Source: Candidatus Minthenecus merdequi (GTDB lineage: Bacteria > Bacteroidota > Bacteroidia > Bacteroidales > Paludibacteraceae). Taken from it: a stretch of DNA of 34,216 nucleotides. A model generated the notes under the pieces. It was given only the letters and a program-made list of their open reading frames with translations, searched no databases and was not told the DNA's origin. Below are positions 16,135-23,072 of the stretch, piece by piece (position 1 is the first letter of the stretch; every line of letters starts with the position of its first letter). The position numbers were made by a program, and so were the translations under genes. The stretch lies in contig JAGHVI010000199.1 in NCBI GenBank assembly GCA_018064385.1, forward strand, positions 1 through 34,216, read 5' to 3'.

Positions 16135-16874
16135 GTCAGCATAATATCAGTTAAAACTATATCCATAAGCAGCATTAAGATACTGCTTTTGACGACAGCA
16201 TTTGTACTTGCTTTTCCTACTGCTATGGCACCTCCGCTTGCAAAATATCCATAGTACGAGGAAACCGAAGCGATAATGAAACCGAAGAAGACAGCCTTTA
16301 CGACACTATATGTGAAATAGAATGGGATGAATGCGTATTGCAAGCCATATACAAAATTATCAACGGTGATAAGTGAAGTGAATTTGGCTACACCCATTCC
16401 ACCCAAAAGGCCTAAACCGGTGCAAAGAGTTACAAGAACAGGCATAAAGAGAACTAATCCCATAATTTTCGGAAAAATAAGATAATTTGCTGAGTTTATT
16501 CCCATTATCTCTAATGCGTCAATTTGCTCAGAAACTCTCATAGAGCCTAATTCAGAAGCAATGTTAGAACCAACTTTGCCAGCCAGCAACAGACACATTA
16601 TCGTTGAAGAGAACTCCAAAAGGTAAGTGTCGCGCAACATAAGTCCAGTTGTGTATCGTGGGAGAAGCGGGTTTTCTGTATTGAGAACTACCTGCATCGT
16701 CATAATTACCCCCATAAATATTGAAATTATGGCAACAAGAATAATCGAGTCAGTACCAAGTTTTACCATCTCGACTGGAACTTGTTTCCATACCATTTTC
16801 CTATTTTCCGGACGAGTAAAAGTACGTCCCATCAACATTGTATATCTGCCTATTTCCTGAAAAAACTGTTTCAC
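16131..16874 (-). CDS. mlaE: MlaE-type permease
   Basis: Inner-membrane permease (PF02405) of the MCE/Mla phospholipid transporter, 247 residues, about five to six hydrophobic segments. The conserved family blocks are present: GTDSIILVAIISIFMGVIMT, LRDTYLLEFSSTIMCLLLAGKVGS and ASELGSMRVSEQIDALEIMG, the last being the cytoplasmic coupling region for MlaF. First gene of a run mlaE-mlaF-dksA-like-lspA-DUF4296. A well-formed promoter lies 22-52 nt upstream, and the preceding operon's terminator is just beyond it. The start at 16874 is followed by a polar N-terminal helix, as usual. Confidence 0.93.
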   Translation of the reverse strand: MKQFFQEIGRYTMLMGRTFTRPENRKMVWKQVPVEMVKLGTDSIILVAIISIFMGVIMTMQVVLNTENPLLPRYTTGLMLRDTYLLEFSSTIMCLLLAGKVGSNIASELGSMRVSEQIDALEIMGINSANYLIFPKIMGLVLFMPVLVTLCTGLGLLGGMGVAKFTSLITVDNFVYGLQYAFIPFYFTYSVVKAVFFGFIIASVSSYYGYFASGGAIAVGKASTNAVVKSSILMLLMDIVLTDIMLT

Positions 16875-16895
16875 TTTGGCATTTCTTTAGTCGTG

Positions 16896-16938
16896 CAAAG
16901 TTACGAATAATTCTTCAATTGACAAAGGATTTTGTCAA
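16896..16938 (-). promoter_or_regulatory. mlaE operon promoter with overlapping inverted repeat
   Basis: On the minus strand TTTG (16926-16923), 19 nt, then TAACTTTG (16903-16896) match the Bacteroidota consensus. The mlaE ATG is 22 nt downstream. A perfect 8-bp inverted repeat (TTGACAAA 16919-16926, GGAT, TTTGTCAA 16931-16938) overlaps the -33 box and is a candidate operator. Confidence 0.7.
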
Positions 16939-16971
16939 AAAAAAGAGACCAACTTTATTGGTCTCTTTTTT
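16939..16971 (-). terminator. Rho-independent terminator of the ExbB/ExbD operon
   Basis: A 14-bp perfect stem (16939-16952 with 16958-16971) with a 5-nt loop; core GAGACCAA/TTGGTCTC. On the minus strand it ends in a run of eight T. It lies 28 nt after the second exbD stop and just upstream of the mlaE promoter. Confidence 0.9.
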
Positions 16972-16998
16972 CAGTCAGTTCTATAGGTAAGCAAGAAC

Positions 16999-17466
16999 TT
17001 ATTTCATTTTCTGAATTGCAGCATAGTTAATTTTCAAAGCTTGAGCCTTGCGCAACTCCTGTTTGATATCTGTAATGATACCCATTTGCGTTTCGCGGTC
17101 AGCTTTAATCGAGATGGTAAGCAGACCTTGCTCTTCCTCTTTCATTGCACTGCGTTCAGCCTCAACGTACGGACGAATCTCAGCAATTTCAGCAAAAGCG
17201 TCGTCAATCTGGATACGGGTTTCAGAACCATAACGTTTAACAAATTCACGTTTTGGAACACCGACATAGATGTAACGCACGAGAGATTTTTTTTCGAGTG
17301 ATTGCAACTCTGTTGCCTCTGGATTGTGAATATCAACCTTATATGTAACCTCCTTCATAGATGTTGATACCATAAAGAAGAAGAGAAGCATAAAGATGAT
17401 ATCAGGAAGAGAAGCTGTTGAGACAGCAGGAACGGACTTCTTTCCGCCTTTACGAATCTTTGCCAT
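16999..17466 (-). CDS. ExbD/TolR family protein (second copy)
   Basis: 155-residue biopolymer transport protein of the proton-motive-force-using ExbB/ExbD (TolQ/TolR) type. A single TM helix lies at about 20-37 (LPDIIFMLLFFFMVSTSM) with the proton-path Asp at D22, followed by a periplasmic domain. The C-terminal region (LLTISIKADRETQMGIITDIKQELRKA) is the classical ExbD periplasmic fold. The start overlaps the first ExbD gene's stop by 1 nt (TAATG), so the two are translationally coupled. A terminator follows. Two different ExbD proteins side by side are typical of Bacteroidota and may form heteromeric complexes. Confidence 0.92.
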   Translation of the reverse strand: MAKIRKGGKKSVPAVSTASLPDIIFMLLFFFMVSTSMKEVTYKVDIHNPEATELQSLEKKSLVRYIYVGVPKREFVKRYGSETRIQIDDAFAEIAEIRPYVEAERSAMKEEEQGLLTISIKADRETQMGIITDIKQELRKAQALKINYAAIQKMK

Positions 17467-18059
17467 TACTTTTTCCCTCCATAGTTTTTAGGCTCAGCTT
17501 CCGAGATTTTCTGTGGGAAAATCTTTTGAATAGCACTTTGGCGCTCGTCTGACAGCTCGGAATAGGATACACCCCATTTCTGGCGTGCAAAATCATCACG
17601 GACTTCGTTATAAGCAGCCACAAGTTCATTCTGAACCTCAATATATTTCTGATATTCAGTTCCACGGTCGTTCTGCAGAGAAATCAGGTGGTTGGTCGTA
17701 GCCATCACCTGTTCAGTACGACCATCTATTTCAACGGACAAAGGAAGAAGTTCTGGCAATGTTGGGTCATTACCCTCATTGCGGATAAACTTCTTGACAT
17801 CTTCCCTCAGTTGCGCTACATCAACCAATTTACCTTGTGCAAGAACTTGATTGCGCGAGTTAATCAGCACCACATATATATTTCGCTGGTTAATCTCGAC
17901 ATCCTTTTGTTCCTTCTTTTCAGGCATTGGAGGAGGCAAACGACGGGAAAGACCCTTATCCACAGACATTGTTGTAGTGACAAGGAAGAATATAAGCAAG
18001 AGGAAAGCGATGTCTGCCATCGAACTTGCGTTAATTTCCTGTACTGATCTTTTACCCAT
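17466..18059 (-). CDS. ExbD/TolR family protein (first copy)
   Basis: 197-residue ExbD-like protein. One TM helix near the N-terminus (about 12-30, SSMADIAFLLLIFFLVTTTM, with the conserved Asp at D15), preceded by the cytoplasmic QEINASS lead-in. The periplasmic part is longer than the second copy's because of a polar, likely helical C-terminal extension (about 130-197, EYQKYIEVQNELVAAYNEVR). A LPPPMPEKKEQKD linker follows the helix. It lies 14 nt after the 4-TM gene and overlaps the second ExbD by 1 nt. Role: energises TonB-dependent outer-membrane transport or Tol-like envelope work with the ExbB protein upstream. Confidence 0.92.
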   Translation of the reverse strand: MGKRSVQEINASSMADIAFLLLIFFLVTTTMSVDKGLSRRLPPPMPEKKEQKDVEINQRNIYVVLINSRNQVLAQGKLVDVAQLREDVKKFIRNEGNDPTLPELLPLSVEIDGRTEQVMATTNHLISLQNDRGTEYQKYIEVQNELVAAYNEVRDDFARQKWGVSYSELSDERQSAIQKIFPQKISEAEPKNYGGKK

Positions 18060-18073
18060 GATTAGTTACTCTC

Positions 18074-18556
18074 TTATTTTTTGATTTTAGAATATAGCAT
18101 TGAACCGAAGAGTGCTACGAAAGCGACACAGAACAAGGTGTATGCTGTAAATATTATCATATCTGAGAAGCGAGCCCAGAAACCTTCGTTATCAGTTCCT
18201 TCATATCCGATAATTTCAAGTCTGTCACCAGAACCGACAGACCACGAAACAACGAATATCAAGGCAAAAACTACCAGAACTACCAAAACGCGTATAGCAC
18301 GTTTAGGGGATTCTGCGAAAAGTTTTCCAAAACTGATGATTGTAAATAAGATAGTAACGACAAAAGCAATTCCAAACAAAATATATGCCCACCACAAAAA
18401 GAGGTCAGTATATGTAGAGTTTGTCAAAAACTCACCTGTGTTTGGACTTTGGAACTCAGCGTCAGGATTGCCAAGACCCAAAAAGAACATCACGACAACT
18501 ATCACAGAGACAGCAGCACACGCGATGAGCGATATTTTAGGCAGTTTCTTCAACAT
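18074..18556 (-). CDS. Four-TM hypothetical protein of the ExbB/ExbD block
   Basis: 160-residue integral membrane protein with four hydrophobic segments at about 8-28, 51-75, 86-106 and 132-154, and short loops between them. No enzyme motif is seen. It sits between exbB (36 nt upstream) and exbD (14 nt downstream), an arrangement common in Bacteroidota. A role as an accessory subunit or assembly factor of the ExbB/ExbD motor is inferred from position only. Confidence 0.8.
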   Translation of the reverse strand: MLKKLPKISLIACAAVSVIVVVMFFLGLGNPDAEFQSPNTGEFLTNSTYTDLFLWWAYILFGIAFVVTILFTIISFGKLFAESPKRAIRVLVVLVVFALIFVVSWSVGSGDRLEIIGYEGTDNEGFWARFSDMIIFTAYTLFCVAFVALFGSMLYSKIKK

Positions 18557-18592
18557 AACTGTATCAAATTATATAATGTGTGGTGACAAAAT

Positions 18593-19420
18593 TTATTTAG
18601 AATGCTTTACTACGATGTCAAGCAAAGAGATTGAAGAGTCTTCCATCTCATTTGTAAGAGCATCAATGCGAGAAAGAATATAGTTGTAGAATATCTGAAG
18701 AATAATTGCTACGATAAGACCGAGGACAGTTGTCAACAAAGCGACCTTGATACCACCTGCTACAACGGTTGCAGAGATATCACCAGCTTGCTGGATTTTA
18801 TCAAATGCCTCAATCATACCGATAACAGTACCCATGAAACCCAACATTGGAGCAAGTGCAATAAACAAAGAAATCCAAGAGAGGTTCTTCTCAAGGAGAC
18901 CAAGTTGAACAGAACCGTAAGAAGCAACGGTTTTTTCAACAACATCGACACCTTCTTCGTAACGAGAAAGTCCCTGATAGAAAATTGAAGCTACTGGGCC
19001 ACGAGTGTTGCGGCAAACTTCCATTGCAGCCTGAACACCGCCTTTATCCCAAGCAGAGTCAACAGCCTTGAGCAACTTGCCAGTGTTGATTGCAGAAAGA
19101 TTCAAATAAATGATACGTTCGATACAAAGAGCGAGACCGAATATTAAACAGAATACTACTGTTGCCATGAAGCCTGCGCCACCTTCGATGAATTTTGTTT
19201 TAAGTGTTTGGTGCATACCTGCCTCTTCAGTGGCTTCAACAGCCTCAGCGACTCCTTCAGCTGGTGCTTCGGCTACTTCGACAGCTTCAGCAGGTTGGTT
19301 CTCGGCAACTTGCTCGGTAGCCTCGGCTGGTGCTTCGGCAGCATCCTGAGCATTGATGTTAGTAGTCATCCCAAAAGAGAAAACAGCTACAGCAGTAAGG
19401 ACTGCAAAAATCTTTTTCAT
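18593..19420 (-). CDS. exbB: MotA/TolQ/ExbB proton channel protein
   Basis: 275-residue inner-membrane proton channel component that works with ExbD to power TonB or a Tol-like system. A signal-like N-terminus (1-25, ending TNINAQ) is followed by an Ala/Glu/Val/Pro-rich acidic stretch (about 26-68) made of EAPAE/EAVE-type units that would lie in the periplasm. TM helices are at about 82-102, 181-205 (APMLGFMGTVIGMIEAFD, the signature) and 222-248. The long cytoplasmic loop 103-180 is typical. It is the first gene of the four-gene block, starting 45 nt after the tRNA-Ser gene on the same strand. No separate promoter is clear in that gap, so read-through from the tRNA is possible. Confidence 0.92.
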   Translation of the reverse strand: MKKIFAVLTAVAVFSFGMTTNINAQDAAEAPAEATEQVAENQPAEAVEVAEAPAEGVAEAVEATEEAGMHQTLKTKFIEGGAGFMATVVFCLIFGLALCIERIIYLNLSAINTGKLLKAVDSAWDKGGVQAAMEVCRNTRGPVASIFYQGLSRYEEGVDVVEKTVASYGSVQLGLLEKNLSWISLFIALAPMLGFMGTVIGMIEAFDKIQQAGDISATVVAGGIKVALLTTVLGLIVAIILQIFYNYILSRIDALTNEMEDSSISLLDIVVKHSK

Positions 19421-19464
19421 TTTTTCTTTTCTATTTTATGAGTTAATATTTTATTTCAATTTTG

Positions 19465-19552
19465 CGGAGAGAAGGGGATTCGAACCCCTGATACGCTTTT
19501 GACGTATACACGCTTTCCAGGCGTGCCTCTTCAACCACTCGAGCATCTCTCC
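19465..19552 (-). tRNA. tRNA-Ser (GGA)
   Basis: An 88-nt class II tRNA on the minus strand. The acceptor GGAGAGA pairs with TCTCTCC, followed by discriminator G. The anticodon stem CACGC/GCGTG encloses loop CTGGAAA with anticodon GGA. A long variable arm (TATACGTCAAAAGCGTATC region) and the T-arm GGGGTTCGAATCCCC are clear. CCA is not encoded. It lies directly upstream of exbB. Confidence 0.97.
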
Positions 19553-19648
19553 AAAACAAGTTTTTATTCCTAAAAAACGAGTCCTTCAAAAGCGAACGCA
19601 AGTTAGTAAAAAATAATGGATTACGAACGCATTTCCTGATTTTTTTTT

Positions 19649-19678
19649 CAACACATTTTTTACAGCAAAAATGTTTTG
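19649..19678. other. Weak hairpin in the tRNA-Ser/tatD gap
   Basis: CAACACATTTTT (19649-19660) and AAAAATGTTTTG (19667-19678) form a 12-bp stem with one mismatch. It lies 62 nt after the tatD stop (minus strand) and could help end the long operon, but no U-tract follows on that strand. The rest of 19553-19739 is A/T-rich without clear features, apart from a weak TAACTTGC that might be the tRNA-Ser -7 box. Confidence 0.3.
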
Positions 19679-19739
19679 ATTTTCAGAGTGAAAGATAAGT
19701 TCCAGCACAATTAAATTTCTGAGTTACGCACTTTTCGAG

Positions 19740-20513
19740 TCAAATATTGAATGTTTTATGGGCGTTGGACGTCGTGATTTCGTCTATACTCTCTGCATTT
19801 TCGTCAAAAATGTCTGCCAACTTATCAACCACAAACTTCATATACGATGGTTCATTTCGCATGCCACGATAAGGTACTGGAGGAAGGTATGGATCATCCG
19901 TTTCTGTCAGAATATAGTCCAACCCAATTTCTTTTACGATGTTAGGCAAATTTGAATTTTTATAGGTCAACACACCTCCGATTCCGAGACTAAATCCGAG
20001 ACTTACCGCTTTCCGAGCCTCTTCAATTCCTCCTCCAAAACAGTGAAAAACTCCTTTGAAATGATTATGACGCAGCGAACTGAGTTCTTCAAAAATTTCG
20101 GCATAGGCCTTACGGATATGCAAGATAACAGGAAGGTCGAGTTCAAGAGCCCATTTCATTTGCTCTTTGAATGCCAATTTCTGCTCATCAATATAGGTCT
20201 TGTCCCAATAGAGGTCAATTCCTATTTCTCCTATAGCACAATATCTTGCAGTCGCGTAGTTGGCATAAAAATCCTCTTTGATACTCTTCAAATCCTCTCT
20301 CCATCCATCTCGAATTTCAGTGGGATGAAGTCCCATTGCACAGACTGTAAAATCGGGGTATCGTTCAACAGTCTCGCGCATTTGCTTGACAGTTGACAAA
20401 TCAACATTTGGTAGAATCAGTTGCGTTATTCCTACCTCTTTTGCTCGGAGTATTGCCTGTTCTCTGTCATTGTCAAAAGCAGGGTCGTATATATGTGAAT
20501 GAGTATCTATCAC
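19740..20513 (-). CDS. tatD: TatD family metal-dependent hydrolase
   Basis: TIM-barrel metal-dependent hydrolase (TatD DNase family), 257 residues from a GTG start at 20513. I choose this start because the family's N-terminal (M/V)IDTHSHIYD follows at once, with metal ligands H5 and H7, and because GTG overlaps the upstream stop as GTGA. The longer frame back to 20591 adds only non-conserved residues. Further ligands are visible: E in GEIGIDLYWD, H in PVILHIRKA, H in GVFHCFGG, D in LTETDDPYLPP. Such enzymes are 3'-5' DNases/RNases acting on damaged DNA, or D-aminoacyl-tRNA-type hydrolases by fold. Last gene of the long minus-strand run. Confidence 0.93.
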   Translation of the reverse strand: MIDTHSHIYDPAFDNDREQAILRAKEVGITQLILPNVDLSTVKQMRETVERYPDFTVCAMGLHPTEIRDGWREDLKSIKEDFYANYATARYCAIGEIGIDLYWDKTYIDEQKLAFKEQMKWALELDLPVILHIRKAYAEIFEELSSLRHNHFKGVFHCFGGGIEEARKAVSLGFSLGIGGVLTYKNSNLPNIVKEIGLDYILTETDDPYLPPVPYRGMRNEPSYMKFVVDKLADIFDENAESIDEITTSNAHKTFNI

Positions 20514-21217
20514 TGCAGTTGTGAGAGTTTGCCTATATCGGCAAGTTGCAATCCATCTTGTTCGTAGCCGAAGATTGCTTCGGTGCGGCATACGGATAGA
20601 TAGAAATCTATTATTGAAAATTTTTCGTCAAGATTTGTCATCAGTTTTCCTATCCTTGTGTCAATGATGTGGATACCCCCGAAAGCGCGTTTTTTGCAGT
20701 TCTTTGGGTCAAGGTCAGGGTATGGGGATTTGACATCGCCTGTTGTAACGTTTGTCCATCCTACCAATTTCATATCATCATCAAAAAGTAGATACCGTGA
20801 TGTTTCCCTATCGTTTACCAATAGTGTTGCAAGCGAGTCTCTTCGGTGCGCTTGTTGCATTTTTCCAATATCAAGGTTACTAATAATGTCAACGTTGTGA
20901 ACCAGGAATGGTTCCATTCCCAAAAGATTGTGAAGATAGGCGTGACGTATGGCTCCTCCTGTATCGCGCAGAAGGTCTCGTTCGTCTGATATAGAAAACG
21001 AGGTATGGTCAGCGCGTGCGTTTATGTAATCAACTATCTGTTCACCAAAGTGGTGGATATTGACAATAAACTCATTGATACCCTGTTTCTTCAGTTGGTC
21101 AATGACTATTTCTATCATTGGACGACCCTGATAATTCACAAGGGCTTTGGGGCGTGTGTCTGTCAACGGTTTGAGTCTTGTGCCGAGTCCAGCAGCAAAT
21201 ATGAACCCTTTCATCAC
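20510..21217 (-). CDS. MurU-like sugar-1-phosphate nucleotidyltransferase
   Basis: 235-residue cytoplasmic nucleotidyltransferase of the GlmU/RfbA fold. The NTP-binding motif AAGLGTRLKPLTDTRPKAL is at 8-26 (M1 or M2 may be the start); VHNVDI supplies the metal-binding Asp. The short length without a left-handed beta-helix matches MurU, the MurNAc-1-phosphate uridylyltransferase that makes UDP-MurNAc in cell-wall recycling. Support comes mostly from context: the gene directly upstream (8 nt) encodes an AmgK-like kinase, and AmgK-MurU pairs form the MurNAc salvage route of Pseudomonas. A hexose-1-phosphate or other substrate remains possible. Overlaps tatD by GTGA. Confidence 0.82.
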   Translation of the reverse strand: MMKGFIFAAGLGTRLKPLTDTRPKALVNYQGRPMIEIVIDQLKKQGINEFIVNIHHFGEQIVDYINARADHTSFSISDERDLLRDTGGAIRHAYLHNLLGMEPFLVHNVDIISNLDIGKMQQAHRRDSLATLLVNDRETSRYLLFDDDMKLVGWTNVTTGDVKSPYPDLDPKNCKKRAFGGIHIIDTRIGKLMTNLDEKFSIIDFYLSVCRTEAIFGYEQDGLQLADIGKLSQLQ

Positions 21218-21225
21218 CAGCAGTT

Positions 21226-22635
21226 TTATTGTGGGTTGATTTCCCTATGTTCAACCTTTACGATAATATCAAATTTCTTGCGTAGATGTTCGCCCAAGTG
21301 TTCAGCGCAATAAACTGAACGGTGTTGACCTCCAGTACAACCAAAAGCCACCATCATATTGGAGAACTGACGTTCGATGAATTTTTGAACATGAGCGTCA
21401 ACCATTGAGTATGCATTATCCAAAAAGGTAATGACTCCACCGTCATCTTCCAGAAATTTTATCACCTCGTTATCCAATCCGGTAAAATGTTTATAATGTT
21501 CGTATTTACCAGGATTATTGATAGCTCGGCAATCGAAGACGAAACCACCACCATTACCAGTTGTATCATTAGGTATTCCTTTTTTGTATGCAAAACTGAA
21601 AACACGGACTTCCAGTTTTTTCTTTTCGGCCATATCACCAAACTGTTTCATCTGTGTCAGTTCGCTGAGCATTTCGTTCAGATATGGATATTCGGTGAAT
21701 GGGGTTTTCAGTAGATTACGAAGGTTGTCAATGGCGTATGGTACACTTTGCAAAAAGTGCGGTTTTTTCTCAAAATACCCTCTGAATCCATACGCACCGA
21801 GGACTTGCAGCGTGCGGAAAAGTACAAAATGGCGAAGTTGCTGCTTGAAATACGCATAATCCACAGGCATATAACGTTTGAGCGAGTCAAGGTAGGTGTC
21901 AACAAGTTCCTCGCGCAACTCTTCACCATAGTTTGCTTTTGCCTGCCAGACAAACGAGGCGACATCGTAAAAGATAGGTCCTTTGCGTCCACCTTGAAAG
22001 TCTATGAAATAAGGTTCTCCGTCACGAATCATAACGTTACGAGACTGAAAATCGCGATACATAAATGTAGCTGAGGTAGAACGCATGAGTATATTGCTCA
22101 TCTTCTCGAAATCGTCTTCAAGTTTTGTCTCAGAGAAATCAAGGCCTGTAGCCTTCAGAAAGCAGTACTTGAAATAATTCAAGTCAAAAGATATCATCCG
22201 TTTATCGAACTCAGGTTGTGGATAGCAAACCGAGAAATCCATACCTTCAGCACCCCGGAATTGTAAATCAGGCAAAAGAGCAACTGTTTTTTTGAGCAAA
22301 ACTTTCTCCTCGTCATTGAATTTACCACATTTGCGACCTTGCTCTGTTGCTTTGAAGAGTATATCATCTCCAAGATCCTCTTGAATATAAAAAGTCCAGT
22401 CATCACTTACATCATAAACTTTAGGTACGTTCAAGCCCTTAGACTGGAAATGTTTAGCAATCGTAACAAAAGCCTTGTTTTCATCAATCGATGTTCCTTT
22501 AACCCCGATAAGCGTTTGACCGTCAATTCCCACCAAGCGGAAGTACCTTCGGTTGGAACCTGACGATGGAAGTTCCTCAATACTTAATGGTAAAGTACCT
22601 CTACATTTTTGGAACAATTGTCTGAGTTCTTCCAT
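21226..22635 (-). CDS. AmgK-like sugar kinase fused to RapZ C-terminal domain
   Basis: 469-residue two-domain protein. Residues 1-330 are an aminoglycoside-phosphotransferase-fold kinase like AmgK, which phosphorylates MurNAc/GlcNAc at the anomeric position: SNRRYFRL (27-34), catalytic D195 in YRDFQSRN, metal-binding D212 in IDFQGG. Residues 340-469 match the RapZ C-terminal domain, including FGCTGGQHRSVYCAEHL (431-447). In E. coli that domain binds glucosamine-6-phosphate and RNA to control GlmS. The N-terminal RapZ kinase domain is absent. The gene overlaps the thioredoxin gene by 1 nt (TAATG) and precedes the MurU-like gene by 8 nt. An amino-sugar kinase carrying an amino-sugar sensing domain is inferred; neither activity is shown. 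Confidence 0.85.
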   Translation of the reverse strand: MEELRQLFQKCRGTLPLSIEELPSSGSNRRYFRLVGIDGQTLIGVKGTSIDENKAFVTIAKHFQSKGLNVPKVYDVSDDWTFYIQEDLGDDILFKATEQGRKCGKFNDEEKVLLKKTVALLPDLQFRGAEGMDFSVCYPQPEFDKRMISFDLNYFKYCFLKATGLDFSETKLEDDFEKMSNILMRSTSATFMYRDFQSRNVMIRDGEPYFIDFQGGRKGPIFYDVASFVWQAKANYGEELREELVDTYLDSLKRYMPVDYAYFKQQLRHFVLFRTLQVLGAYGFRGYFEKKPHFLQSVPYAIDNLRNLLKTPFTEYPYLNEMLSELTQMKQFGDMAEKKKLEVRVFSFAYKKGIPNDTTGNGGGFVFDCRAINNPGKYEHYKHFTGLDNEVIKFLEDDGGVITFLDNAYSMVDAHVQKFIERQFSNMMVAFGCTGGQHRSVYCAEHLGEHLRKKFDIIVKVEHREINPQ

Positions 22636-23069
22636 TATTTTTGTTTCAAGAGGTTAGTTTCGATTGCTTTTTGCAGAGTTTCTTTTGGCAAAAGTCCTTT
22701 GCTAATGCTTGGCTTGCCATTTTTAGGACAGAACAACAAAGTCGGAATGCTCTGTATTCCGAAAGCACCTGCCAACTCGCGTTCAGTCTCTGTGTTGACT
22801 TTGTATATGATGATTTTGCCTTTGTACTCCTGTTGAAGTTCCTCAAGAATAGGAGCAAGGCGTTTGCAAGGTCCACACCAAGAGGCATAGAAATCAACAA
22901 TGCAAGGCAACTTTCCTTCGTATTTCCACTCGTTTGGATTAGCCTCATAATTCCAAACTTTCTCCAAAAATTCGGCTTTTGTAATGTGTTTAATTTGTAC
23001 CTTCTGTTCCTGTGCATAAGAGAGGAGGAATGAGGTCATTACGATTAGTGATAAGAGAATCTTTTTCAT
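22635..23069 (-). CDS. Exported thioredoxin
   Basis: 144-residue thioredoxin-fold protein with signal peptide (residues 1-19, LLSLIVMTSFLLSYAQ), so it acts in the periplasm. The active site is C65-G-P-C68 in DFYASWCGPCKRLAPIL. The cis-Pro region is IQSIPTLLFC. A 25-residue insertion (about 35-54, WNYEANPNEWKYEGK) precedes the core strand, as in Bacteroidota periplasmic thioredoxins. Likely a disulfide reductase or redox partner for envelope proteins. It lies 3 nt after the S41 protease gene and overlaps the AmgK-RapZ gene by 1 nt, all one transcript. Confidence 0.92.
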   Translation of the reverse strand: MKKILLSLIVMTSFLLSYAQEQKVQIKHITKAEFLEKVWNYEANPNEWKYEGKLPCIVDFYASWCGPCKRLAPILEELQQEYKGKIIIYKVNTETERELAGAFGIQSIPTLLFCPKNGKPSISKGLLPKETLQKAIETNLLKQK

Positions 23070-23072
23070 ATT

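Noticed and set aside
15739..16254. 171-codon plus-strand ORF opposite mlaF/mlaE
   Set aside because: Antisense to two well-conserved ABC transporter genes; no family features.
18081..18683. 200-codon plus-strand ORF opposite the 4-TM gene
   Set aside because: It lies antisense over the ExbB/ExbD block, has low-complexity composition and no recognisable domain; a shadow of the real genes.
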